From Eumeta japonica (taxonomy: Eukaryota; Arthropoda; Insecta; Lepidoptera; Psychidae), in NCBI GenBank assembly GCA_005406025.1, contig BGZK01001012.1, forward strand, positions 163,575 through 227,574: DNA of 64,000 bases. The letters run 5' to 3'. Below are positions 24,561 to 34,870 of this stretch, piece after piece. Position 1 is the first letter of the stretch. Each line of letters opens with the position of its first letter. A program made the translations under genes and the position numbers. Below the pieces are notes generated by a model. The model was not told the DNA's origin. It did no database searches and saw only the letters and a list, made by a program, of their open reading frames with translations.

Positions 24561-26865
24561 ATGATTGTCTACGCACATGGGTATTTATATGAAAGTTTGT
24601 GACTGCGTCAATGGATTGGTGACACATTGACACGTTTGGTGTACCCGTCCTGTCCTTATACCGTTATATGACTAGTATTACTTATTTTTTTCAGTTGTCA
24701 TTTATGTCTTATAGAAAGAATGTTAAGAAACGGTATGTGCACTAAGTACGAGCATGAGACGTACTTCTTTGGCGTAGTCAATAAATTGCTTTTTGATGCA
24801 TTTAAATAATTTAGTACAATAAAATAATTAAAGTACTAAAGTGGGATAGTTAATACTGGTGATAAAATTTAATTTAGATTTAAAAAATTAAATAAATTTA
24901 TATTTATTTTTTTGTACAAATTGTAATATCAATTTTATCTTTTTATTTAAAATTATAACATTTATTAAGTGAAAAATTGGATTATGTTTACGTGATTTTG
25001 TTGCCATCTTCCATTTTGCATTCAGGTACACACAACTCACCGACTGATATCACTATTGAACTTGCCAATTCCGCCTGTCTTACAGTCATATCAATATTCA
25101 GAGTAATTAAATCGGTATTATCGTCCATGTGTTGATAAATGGCTACTCCAGCTCGTACGTTTGACACATCAGTTATTAGTAGTCTGAAATTGTTCGCTAA
25201 ACCGCTTAACCGCTTGCGAACAACTTCATGTTGTAGTTATCTACGTCACCCCGATAAAAATTAATTCTCATCGTTTTTTCATAACACGCCAAAAGAAGTA
25301 TAACGTCAAAAACTTGAAATGTGTGAAATTAGAGAGCCCCATATTATACTGGAAAGGGAGGATGTATAATTATAACGTAATAACGAAAACTGTTATTTTC
25401 CAACGGAGACAACTGTTGTTGAACAAAAGGAAAAGGAATGAACATGACGCAATGGGCAAGGAAAAGCAAAATCACTGTCACTTGTTTACTCGCTTATGGA
25501 AATGGGGAGGGATGATTTGTAAGTCGGCGGCGGGCGGCGGCGGGCGGCGGGCGGCCGGTCCGAATTCAATATAATGCTGTATCGCCGCGCGCGCCTGTAT
25601 ATTATCCAAGTTTTCGGCCTGTATTGCGTCCGGAGCCAGGCCGTGTATCGATTTGAAATCGCAATATTCGGTCGCGTTTTCGTATCGAGAAAGAAATGTT
25701 ATCGTAAAAAAGGCCCGCTTCCGCTCTCCCTTCGAAGGTCGAAAGGTCCATTTTCTTTTTCGGGACGTTTTAATTTCAAATGTTAGAAATAAGTAGAAAC
25801 TGTCAGTTTTTTTTACAGATACGTAGTAAAAATATCGGACAAGTAGGAACAGGATTCTCATCTTGAAAGTTCCATACGGATTTAATCATGTGTTGACGTT
25901 TCATCCATCAAAAGTCTCGACATTTTTACCTTTTTTGATACCGACACGGGCGACATATCTGCCTGAGAATAACAAAACTTTATTGTTTTTCATTTTTGGA
26001 GAAAAAATTTGAATATGTTAATCTTTCTTAGTTGTAGTTATAAAATGTTCTTCTATACATCGGTTTACATCGCAATCCATACTCCCTATAAATATCGATT
26101 TATAATCACAAGTACAAATTAATAATTTTCATATTTTTTCTTTTACTTATACTTCATTTTCTTAACTAGTTGTCCTGAAGTGGATGTCCGGATTTTATCA
26201 CGTTATATTTTATATATTTATGCCATGAATACGAGTATATCCATGGTAGAGCTATTTCCTTTCCCGTTTAAAACTGTACGATTAACTAAATAGTACACAG
26301 GTGCATTACAGCAGCTGCAATGAAATAACAAAATCAGCCAAGTGCGAGTCTAAGTCGCGCATAGAGAGTTCTTTTGTGTACTAATGCTATGTGAAGATGA
26401 ATACGATTATTCTAGTATGACTGTTTTGCGTTTCCCGTAGCTATTAAGAACTTTGGTTGTTCATTTAGGTTTTCCTGTGAGTGAAGCCTTACACAACATT
26501 TTTTTTGAAAATTTGAAGTGTGCTTTTGAATAAAAGAGAAGGGAGCATGTTGTTTTTTTTTCGGTGTATCTTTAATATTTTTTACACTTTACATTTTGAA
26601 ATCATAACATTTTTGTAATGATCCGTATATTTAACACATTACATGATGCACTTGGTAAAAAACTTGACATAAATGTTAATTTTCTAAATGCCCCAGCTTG
26701 ACCTCATATATAAGAATTCGTTAACTTATGTCATATATGTTTGTGATTGAAGCGATTCACTGTGTATATTATTATGGATAAAATAGCAACATTTTTTGTT
26801 TAGTATAGACTCGGAGAAAATAACATGTGACAGACATACATGAAAATAATTTTGTCTGTTGTACG
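24561..26865. other. Non-coding stretch with a GGC-rich run
   Basis: At 25526-25557 a GGCGGCGGGC-type run has a high G-quadruplex propensity on the plus strand. It lies inside frames open on both strands (25314-25574, 25478-25861). These frames lack recognisable domains and I do not call them genes. The rest is AT-rich and featureless to me. Confidence 0.35.
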
Positions 26866-26869
26866 GAAC

Positions 26870-27195
26870 CACTGTACCAGTTGTGGTGGCGCAGTGGTTA
26901 AATGCGTTGTATCCACTTCAGAAGATATCGGGTTCGATCCTCTCTACCCAAAAATTTACTGATGTGTCTCTACCTCAAGTCAAATTAAACCACTTCCCTT
27001 TTGTCCCGAAGAACATGTTAAACCCTAGATTTGGAACACGATCTCATTGGTCATAGCTGTCGTTAGTAGCTCCCGACACACACCGGGCTCGGGCAGAAAG
27101 CTAAAGTCTAAGCCCCTCAGTCTGAAACGAGAAGGTTATGCTACCGTACACCTAAGCAGTGGGGCGATAACAACAGCGGAACCCTAAAAAAATGA
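26870..27195 (+). mobile_element. tRNA-derived SINE, copy 2 (fuller)
   Basis: The A-box region is GTGGTGGCGCAGTGGTTAAA and the B-box region GGGTTCGATCC, with tRNA-like spacing, then a body of about 250 bp that includes CTCATTGGTCATAGCTGTCG and CACACCGGGCTCGGGCAG and ends with GGAACCCTAAAAAAATG. The head is better preserved than in copy 1. The A-rich end is consistent with LINE-mediated insertion. Confidence 0.65.
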
Positions 27196-27364
27196 AAGAT
27201 TATTTTAAGTATGCAAAATCAAGAGCAAGCTTACGGAATCTGTTTTCAAATAAGCAACCCTTACAATTTAATCCTGTATGTTCATTCATCTCCTAGTTCA
27301 TATCGTTTTCGAAAGCTCTGCCTATTCCGGCCCATGTGCTTGATAAGCAAACTATATCTCGATT

Positions 27365-27570
27365 AGTTTGAGGTCCACTGCCCCTTTACTACCCCACTCC
27401 TCCTTCATCAATCCCCCTTACATCAGATTTCACGTTGCTGTCCAAGAGGTCGCGAACGCATTTATGATTTTTCTGAAATTACGAGCGTCCATGGGCGGCG
27501 GTGATCCATCCACTCTCTGGTGGCTCACGAGCTCGTTTGCCTCTCGAAAATGCTATAAAAATGCAGCAAA
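27365..27570 (+). mobile_element. LINE 3' tail fragment
   Basis: ATGGGCGGCGGTGATCCATC followed by CTCTCTGGTGGCTCACGAGC and TCGTTTGCCTCTCG matches the 'GGGCGGCGGT...CTCGTTTGCC' tail I know from abundant lepidopteran non-LTR elements. Related tails lie near 29.73 and 60.45 kb. No ORF2 residues are recognisable. The frames at 27368-27728 are by-products. Confidence 0.5.
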
Positions 27571-28030
27571 GCAAAATTTATTTCCTTTTCTATTTCCGCA
27601 TACAAGTAATATATTTTTTGCACCGAAACAGACGCCGAAAACATGTGCGTATCTCCTTTATACAGCCGAGACACAAATCCCTAGGATTTGACGGGACAGT
27701 GAAGGAGAGAACAACCGTTATCCTTTAAACATTTCGTAGTAATAAATGTTCTACGTGGATGTAGATTTATAAAGCTAACTATTATTGTATATCTGTAGAG
27801 CTAACTGACTTTATATTATTATTAAAACCTTTACAGATTATGAACAATTAAATGGATTTATATCACAACCTATCGCAAAATCGAAGTTTGAACTCCAATA
27901 AAACGTATGCAGCATTTGTTGAAGTAATTAGAATTATTGTGTGACCTGATGATTCATTAAACCAATTTCTGTACTAGTACGTTCCTACCGCAGCTTAGCT
28001 TCTATGGATTTTTAATGTATTTATTCGCCT
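27571..28030. other. AT-rich stretch, nothing supported
   Basis: No gene or repeat I can support. Confidence 0.3.
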
Positions 28031-28034
28031 TTTA

Positions 28035-28250
28035 TGTCGATTAATTCTGCCACCGATCCCGGTCTCCGCGCCGCTCGCATTTTCGATCTCGGTACTGCTC
28101 CTTATCCAGATCTCGGTCGCACTCTTGACTTCGGTCACGGTCCCACACACAATCTCGACCCCGGTCCCATTTTCTATTTGGATCCCAGGCTCGATTCAGC
28201 TCTTCGTCTAACTCTAGGTTTCGATTCTGCTACCGGCCAAGCTTCCGATC
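28035..28250. repeat. Degenerate hexamer-periodic GATCCCGGTC-type tract
   Basis: A roughly 200-bp tract is built of words such as GATCCCGGTCTCC, GATCTCGGTACTGC, GATCTCGGTCGCAC and CTCGACCCCGGTCCC at about 6-bp multiples. The frame 28034-28306 reads as a repetitive LDPGP/LGT-like peptide. It belongs to the same dispersed family as 757-835, 13345-13590 and 22741-23151. No host gene is implied. Confidence 0.65.
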
Positions 28251-28265
28251 GATATGAAGTTGATA

Positions 28266-28456
28266 CAAGGCGTGCACAGAGATTCAGACAGGGTATGCGA
28301 AGCTAAAAAAAACTTACCAATTTCAGCATTGTTTCCATAGGTGGCCCACCGACGCGACGGTAAGTATCTTCATACCTTACATAACCGAAACAATGCTGAG
28401 ACTGGTAAGTTTTTTTACCTTTGCGTACCCTGTCTAAATTGTTGTGGACACCACTG
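28266..28456. mobile_element. 191-bp snap-back hAT-type MITE with 8-bp target duplication
   Basis: The element is almost wholly an inverted repeat. The left arm has GACAGGGTATGCGAAGC, AACTTACCA and CAGCATTGTTTCC. The right arm returns these in reverse complement. The right end reads CAGTGGTGTCCACA on the minus strand and the left end CAAGGCGTGCACA on the plus strand, a typical hAT-like CAGTGGTG terminus with one eroded position. The flanks are AGTTGATA (28258-28265) and ATTTGATA (28457-28464), an 8-bp duplication with one mismatch, which is the hAT length. It is non-autonomous and inserted at the edge of the hexamer tract. Confidence 0.8.
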
Positions 28457-28469
28457 ATTTGATACAAAT

Positions 28470-29125
28470 GCTACTATTAAATATAGACTTTATTACTAGG
28501 AGATTGTGTAACTGTCTGACAATAAAAGAATTTTTAGAAACGATCGATTCAATTGTATAAATACGCAAACGAAGTTGGAGACAAATGCTAGTAAGTATAT
28601 AAAAATACGCGTATATTCTAATGCAACGACTTATCGAAACCTTAAAACAATCCGCGAAGAAGTTTTCGTCGATCTAATATTTTGAAGGAACGAACACTTA
28701 CATTTTTATTTACATAGATTTTATCATTTCGGTCCCCTTTTTTATATTAGAACCTTTACAGTTTCGTTGTTCCAGCTAGTTACCACCCCGGTGGTCGAGA
28801 TATGCCCTACCACAATCTTTTTTATTCCGGATTGAGAGGCTAGTGCCTTAAAATGGAGACCTTAGCCCGGTGTAGTTCGGAGCGGCGTCCCACACCCTGT
28901 CATCACATCGATGACGAGATCCAATACAGTGCTGAACATGCTCTTTGACACACGTTTTAATTCGTTTAAAATAAAAAACAATTGGTGATTTCGTTCATTG
29001 CGTCGAATTTGAAGTCTTCTGATTTGAAAGCAACGCTTACGATCACCCGGCCACCGGCACTTTGTAGTGACTAAAGAATAAAAGGTTTCCTAAGGATTAA
29101 ATACACATGAGTAATTTTTTGTCCG
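28470..29125. other. Non-coding stretch with possible SINE fragment
   Basis: About 28775-29065 holds a GC-richer segment. Its minus strand at 29058-29000 (GTGCCGGTGGCCGGGTGATC then TTGAAATCAGAAG on the other side) might be a degraded tRNA-like head. I could not confirm a B-box. Nothing else supported. Confidence 0.25.
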
Positions 29126-29129
29126 GCAG

Positions 29130-29199
29130 GCTCCACCAGCAGTTCCGCGGCCTTGGTGCTTTCGTGTTCAATGCTGACCATCGTGCTCATAAACTTGAG
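29130..29199 (+). CDS. Candidate single 70-bp host exon
   Basis: A short GC-richer block is bounded by an acceptor-like TTTTTTGTCCGGCAG and a donor-like GAG|GTATGT. Two of its frames are open. One reads a serine-rich start and then a hydrophobic ALVLSCSMLTIVLIN stretch, which would fit a membrane segment or GPI-type tail. The other reads LHQQFRGLGAFVFNADH. If real, it would be an internal exon of a plus-strand host gene whose introns make up the surrounding DNA. I do not recognise the protein. No other exon in the window can be linked to it, so this is tentative. Confidence 0.3.
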
Positions 29200-29574
29200 G
29201 TATGTTCATTTTGTTTGAACAGATATTTTAGAAGACTGTTAAATCTAAATTTATGCTATATTCGTGTTATGTCCTACTAGCGACCCGCTCCGGCCTGTTA
29301 CTTAATTAGCGTTAATTATGTATAGCCAGATGACGTCTGGTGGATGAATAGGAGCGGTCATGTGAAGAAGTTTTAACAGATATCTATAGGTGCAGTACCT
29401 TGCTACGGCCAAAAATAAATGTGATGGTTTTTTAGGAAAAATATAAAACAAATTTGACATTTATTGTGGTAGAGACATGCTGTAGTCAACTTGGCTGTAG
29501 CAAGTAAATGGACCGGCTAGATCGGTGCAATACCACACTCTCAAAATACAGGCATAACGTAATAGCTGCTTCCG

Positions 29575-29815
29575 TTGTTACATTTAGTCCAGTGTGGGAG
29601 TTCCGATGGCCCATTCCCCCTTCATCAGCCTTTCCCCTATCAATGAGCCCACTCTTTCAGATATTCTAGTGCAAAGCTAAATCCAAAAGGCTGTCAACAC
29701 ACTATCGACTCCACTGAAGTCGCGAGAGACCATGGACAACTGTGCTATACTCTGGTGGATCTCATGCTTGTTTGCTCCTCGATAATGCTTTAAGAAATAG
29801 TAAAAAAATCTTTTG
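29575..29815 (+). mobile_element. LINE 3' tail fragment
   Basis: CCATTCCCCCTTCATCAGCC, AAAAGGCTGTCAACACACT and CATGGACAACTGTGCTATAC then CTCTGGTGGATCTCATGCTT and GTTTGCTCCTCGATAA. The order of blocks matches the tails near 27.4 and 60.3 kb, with divergence between copies. Non-coding remnant. Confidence 0.45.
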
Positions 29816-30399
29816 ATCCAATCGCTAATAAACTTCACAGAATTAAAGCTAGGCTAATTTGAATATTTCCTGAAAATTTCATTAAGATCAGTCAAGCCGT
29901 TTTGGACTCCATAGGGAACATACGTACACTGAGAAAAATGTACCCAGATTTTTAATCAGAAATACGAATAAATACATCGTATTCCTTTTAAAAAACGACT
30001 CGGCGTTCTTACGAATGAATTATTAGGAAAGTCGTCACGATAGAATATTGTTCCGCGTCCTGTTTCAATTATGATGTGTGACGTCATCAACCTAACCGGC
30101 GGACACGATAGTTTATCGGTAAACTTAAGAATTATTACTCGCGATGAACCACTAAAGCAATTGAGATATTCTCGATATTTTATCGTGACAACTGCGCCGA
30201 CGAATAATACGATTCTCATAAAATGCACAGCTGTCCTGTTAATTTATCTTTACTTTACTGATATATTCTCTTGCTCGTTTGTAATATTTTCGTGACTTTA
30301 CTCTGGAAAATATGTGTTTTTTCCTAGCAAGTCAACTTCTTAGAACAATATTTTATCTTTAGCTCAACTATTATAATTTTTATCTATCATGATACTTCA
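29816..30399. other. AT-rich stretch, nothing supported
   Basis: A TGTGACGTCATC (CRE-like) word occurs at 30076-30087. The small frames on both strands show no domain. Confidence 0.3.
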
Positions 30400-30825
30400 T
30401 CATGACAGTAGTCAAACCTCATCTGGAATTTAATGGTACATTTTAATTACTTTACGATTGTTTTAAGATTTATGATGATTTTTAAGAACATAGCTTATAT
30501 TTGCTATATATTTAATTATACACCAATTTTTTATAAATGAAAAAAGCCTTAAAATAAGTATTGTACCATCTTTAACTATAGTGAAAGGTAGAAAATACAA
30601 ACAAACTTATTATGTTAATATGCTGCATTTCTACCTTTCTTCATAATAATTACTTTTCACAATAAATAGCCATGGAACAATACTTAGTATAAGGTTTTTC
30701 CACATAAGAAAAATTGATGTACAATTAAATATTTAGCAATTTTCAACTATGTTCTTAAAAATCATCACAAAATTGTAATTGTAATCATAATTTAATTAAA
30801 ATATGTATGACTTCTTACTGTCAGT
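30400..30825. mobile_element. Palindromic MITE about 425 bp
   Basis: Two long imperfect arms, 30474-30568 and 30674-30768, are reverse complements (TGATGATTTTTAAGAACATA and its complement; TATTTAATTATAC; AAGTATTGTACCA). They continue outwards with gaps to TGACAGTA (30403) and TACTGTCA (about 30816). An inner hairpin pairs GAAAGGTAGAAA (30583-30594) with TTTCTACCTTTC (30628-30639). The element is non-coding, and its full-length foldback structure is typical of a miniature inverted-repeat element. It lies 0.8 kb beyond the 3' end of the transposase-like gene on the minus strand, so a shared origin is possible but not shown. Confidence 0.75.
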
Positions 30826-31590
30826 CTATTTTCATTCATCCTTTCCATATTAATTTTGTGACCAAAGGTAATAAGATAACTATTTCATTAATCTGCATAA
30901 AATTTCCACAGTAAATTGAAATCTCTTGAGTAGGTCAGTGTATATAAAATAAGACATTCATTATTTATTTATTGTTTTATTATACTAGATAACATAGGTA
31001 CAATATATTAATTACAACACAAACATTTTCAATTTGCAATATTCATAGCCTTACAAATAATTCTACTTATATTAAGTATTTCAATATATAATAACTAACA
31101 GAACTATTATTGAAAGCCAATTAAATAATTCTTTAAGTCTTATTTGAAAGACTTTGTGGTCTCAGTATGTACTTTAGTCTCAAAAATTTAAGTAGGAACT
31201 TACTCTTTAATTGGAAATCAAAAGTTTTATGTAAACAATAGGACATCTATCAAAGGCAGTAATCTATAAAATTAACTAATTAAATTTTATCAAACCAACC
31301 AAGTTACCTAATCTAATTAAGAACATTGACATTTATATTATCTTAGACTAGCCATTATAGATTACTAAATCTTTACAATTTTAAAAATTACAACATTTGG
31401 CTATTAAATAGAAATTGAATTCTAGAAATTCAAATGAATTAAAGACATTCAAATGAGTTGAAGACAATAAAAAAGAGAAGTAATAACTATCACTATTCTA
31501 ATAACTTAAAATACTTAAACATATTTATCATTGTAATATCTTCCTAAATAATGACCCACCCCATCACAAAAACTAGTTAATCTACTGAAT
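30826..31590. other. AT-rich non-coding stretch downstream of the transposase-like gene
   Basis: Very AT-rich, no repeat recognised. It would contain the 3' untranslated region and end of the minus-strand unit. Confidence 0.35.
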
Positions 31591-31592
31591 AT

Positions 31593-34026
31593 CTAATTGT
31601 CACATATAAAGTGCAATTTCTCATTATGGTTAATGTGTTTGGGTAAGGGCGATAGGTCTTTATGTGAAACACATTGAAGTTGGCGAGTTCTGACAACCTC
31701 ACAAGCATGATGATGCGTATCAAAGGACAACGAGTTAAGTAATAAGCAATGGAAGTAGACTTCTCCTGTTTCAGTAATCAATATTGTATCAATTAAACCA
31801 AACACTGGTAAAAGTGTATCTTCACCAATATCTATTGTAAACACATTATTTAACCTCCATACAACACCTTTTAACTTCACCCAGGTGACAGAATATTTGG
31901 CAAATACATTAGAACCTACATGAAATTTATCAACAGTAGCCTGATCTAAAACCGTTTTTTTACCACATTCCATTTGGAAACTTATAGTTTGTTTCAAAAA
32001 TAAATCATTCAATATCAATTGATTTTTTATGGCAATAGTTTTACAAATATTTATTTTACTACAAGATGCTCTCGCAGCTATTTTGAATATTCTATGTTTA
32101 GCTTCAAACCGCATAGCCTACAAATGGCATAGAGGTCCAAATTTCATTAGCATAACAGGGTAATGGATTAAAAAGTGAAATTTAGGTTTAAGAAGTTCAC
32201 CAGTTAGTTTACAATACAATTGATTAAATTCAGATATCATCCACTTCATTTGTTCTATCGTATCACTGTATATTCTATGACTAAGCAATCTATCAACAAT
32301 TGTGCGTAAGCTAAGATATAAATGCCAAACTTCATGTCCAATAGGAATGTAAGATCCTACGAGAAGCCCAAAATAGCGAATTAAAGTAAGCATTTCTGCT
32401 GCTGAGGTTTTTATTTTGACTCTCGAAACTTCAATAATGATACAATTACATGGTTTTGAACTTGCATCTGGACCATAATCGAATGAAGCCAATTTCTCTT
32501 GCAAAATATGTGAATTTAAGAGTTTAATGTCAATGAAGTGATTGATGACATATGTCATAGTATATCGGGCAACTCCTTCCAAAAGGTCATGCATAAGGTC
32601 CACTGCCACGTTTTCAAATAAATCAAACTCCTTTAAAGCAAACCAGCAACATTCTTCTCTGATTCCTGTCCTAGACAAATCATTTTGTAGGATTTGCTCT
32701 CTATATGAATTCATATCTCGTAACAAAGAAATATTTTCAAATGTCATTGTTTGCAAGTCAGACTTATTAGCATTACAAATCCTACAGCAAAAATTTGCTG
32801 AAAAACTTTCAGTAAAACCTAAAATCGAGTTAAGTCCTAAATTGTCTCCTGTAATTGCAACAACTTTAAATTTAACAGTACCATCAAAAAAATTTATTAT
32901 TAACCTTTATTCCAGTATTTTGTAAGACATTCAATTGTTCGATAACTGGGGTAAAAATGGCTTTATTTCCAAATTTACTTTTATCGGAAGAATGACAGAT
33001 AGCCAACAGAAAAATATTACTTAATAATGAAAATAAATGTGGCGGCAATGCTGGAAGTGATACATAAATTCCGCCGAGTTTGTGTATTCCTACGTGACTA
33101 CCTAAAGCATTACCTGCCTCGAATTCATCATAAAAAATAACTATAGGTAATGTAATGGGATTATTATGAACTACGTGTGATGTGTAATTTTTTTGCCAAA
33201 CTGAACCTTGAATTACATTTTCTATAGCCAATTTAATATTTGGGTTTTCTTCACTTAACTTAGAATTATTACTTAAATATTTCAAATAATTTGTTGTCTC
33301 CAACCAAACTGCTTCAATAGAAAAAAAAAAAACTGTAAAACTAATGATAAAGGAATAATTTGCATGATACATGGTCGAGTACGTAATGCACATTGATTAT
33401 GTTGTAATCTTGTGTCTACACGATGACCTATAATAGTTTCAATTGGAGGAATATAAGTACCCAGAGTTGTAAAATATTGTAATCGTTTAAATTCAGATCG
33501 AAAAGGACTCATAGAATTGTTTAGTAAGGATAACATGTCATCAACACCAACACTTATATCATCTGTAAAGTTTTCATTAGAAAAATGTGATTGAAACTTT
33601 TGTCTTAGTCTCTGATAAACTAATGTGAAACTTTTGCATTTCTTGAATTACAATTTGAACTGTCGAACGTGGTATAATTGGATTTTTGTAAAGTGAAGCT
33701 ACAAAAGAAGATGTTTGATGAAGGAGTGTTTCATCAACATTGGAGGTACCAATATGCAAATTTTTCTTAACAATTTTAGATTTCATATCAGTATGCTCTT
33801 TAGCAATAATTTGTTTATTTTCTGTGGTAACTTTTAATAGCAAAAGATGTGTTTTAACATGGCGCCTGAATGAATTTATATCACTAAAATTCCGAAAGCA
33901 TCCTACTTCACCACATCTATAGCCCAGTGCAAGGACAGAGTACCGCAGACAAGTTTTTCTTATATGATATAAAAGCTTTTTTACATTCTCCAATTTCTGC
34001 TTACAAACATAACAAGTTAACATCAT
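31593..34026 (-). pseudogene. Transposase-like gene with C2H2-type N-terminus, frameshifted and with one stop
   Basis: On the minus strand, the start at 34026 gives CYVCKQKL...HIRKTC and then CGEVGCFRNFSDINSFRRHV, two zinc-finger-like units. It then passes through RSEFKRLQYFTTLGTYIPP, IVIFYDEFEAGNALGSH (about 33130), VVAITGDNLGLNS (about 32850), a CCRIC knuckle, VDLMHDLLEGVARY (about 32590) and MRFEAKHRIFK (about 32105) to a stop at 31593. I recognise this order from multi-copy, mostly unnamed animal proteins and compare it with CACTA/TNP2-like transposases. That comparison is inference. The two hydrophobic strand ends with Asp and the later Glu could be a DDE site. Breaks: frameshifts near 33605, in the A-run at 33321-33332 and at the A-run at about 32887-32893, and a TAG at 32118-32120 just before MRFEAKH. 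Not functional as sequenced. Confidence 0.7.
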
Positions 34027-34789
34027 AAATAGTTACTTGAACTTATTTAACAAAAGAGCAGTTATATTGTAATCCAATATCTAAACATATTTTTAAACAT
34101 TACTTTACTTTTTCCTTAAAGTGAAGATCAACCATAAGTTGTTTTACAGCTGCTGTAGGACGATCAAAGTCAGTTTGTATATCATAAAGGCTAATTGTAA
34201 TAATATCCATATATCATAAGATTCTTTAGGATATTCAGTTGCAGTGGAATGAAATATTTTAAAAGCACCATCGACTCCCTTTGAAAGTGAAGGAAACTCG
34301 TACAAAGTATTTTCGCATACCACATATACTTTTGTAATTTTTGAATGGACTCTCCACAATAAATAACTAATGGCTGCAATGTTGCTCCAACCTTGGCAAG
34401 TTTTTCGCGACGCTCAGCTAATGCAACAAGAATTTCTATCAGTCGGCATGAGTTATGAATCCATCCCTAACTTCACTTCGAGATGCCTTCCAAGAGTCTT
34501 TACGTCGTACTGGACTTATATTAATTATAAAGGCAGCAGTAGTAGACTGACATTTAGTTCAGATTCTTCTTTGTTAGCTGGAACAAGTTATTTGTAAAAT
34601 ATATAGATATTATAGTTACACCATGAATTTATTGTAAAAAACTGGTTCAATGTGAGTGAAATTTGCATGAAATAGACTTCATGCTATTCCATTCCCTACA
34701 AGACTAAACATTTGGTTTTTTAAATCTCCCACAATTTTGGAGATAAATAGAAAACTTAGTTTTTGTATGTCATCAACTGGATTCACAGA

Positions 34790-34870
34790 AATTTTACTGT
34801 AAAAGTAGATGGCCAGACAGACAGACATGAGGATTCTGTAAGAGTTTCATATTTTCAATGGATGTACAGT
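34790..34870. repeat. Fragment of the GACAGACAGACA repeat in the SAM gene intron
   Basis: GTAGATGGCCAGACAGACAG then ATGAGGATTCTGTAAGAG and TTTCATATTTTC resembles the GACGGACAGAC...AAGGGTTCC end of the dispersed repeat at 15.74 kb, badly eroded. It falls in the intron between exons 5 and 6 on the minus-strand gene. Confidence 0.35.

Noticed and set aside
25314..25861. Open frames on both strands around a GGC run
   Set aside because: Overlapping frames of unlike composition on both strands and no recognisable protein.
26880..26955. Possible tRNA gene
   Set aside because: A and B boxes are present, but the acceptor stem does not pair and a SINE body follows.
32542..32925. 127-residue plus-strand frame
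   Set aside because: It is the antisense shadow of the transposase-like gene.
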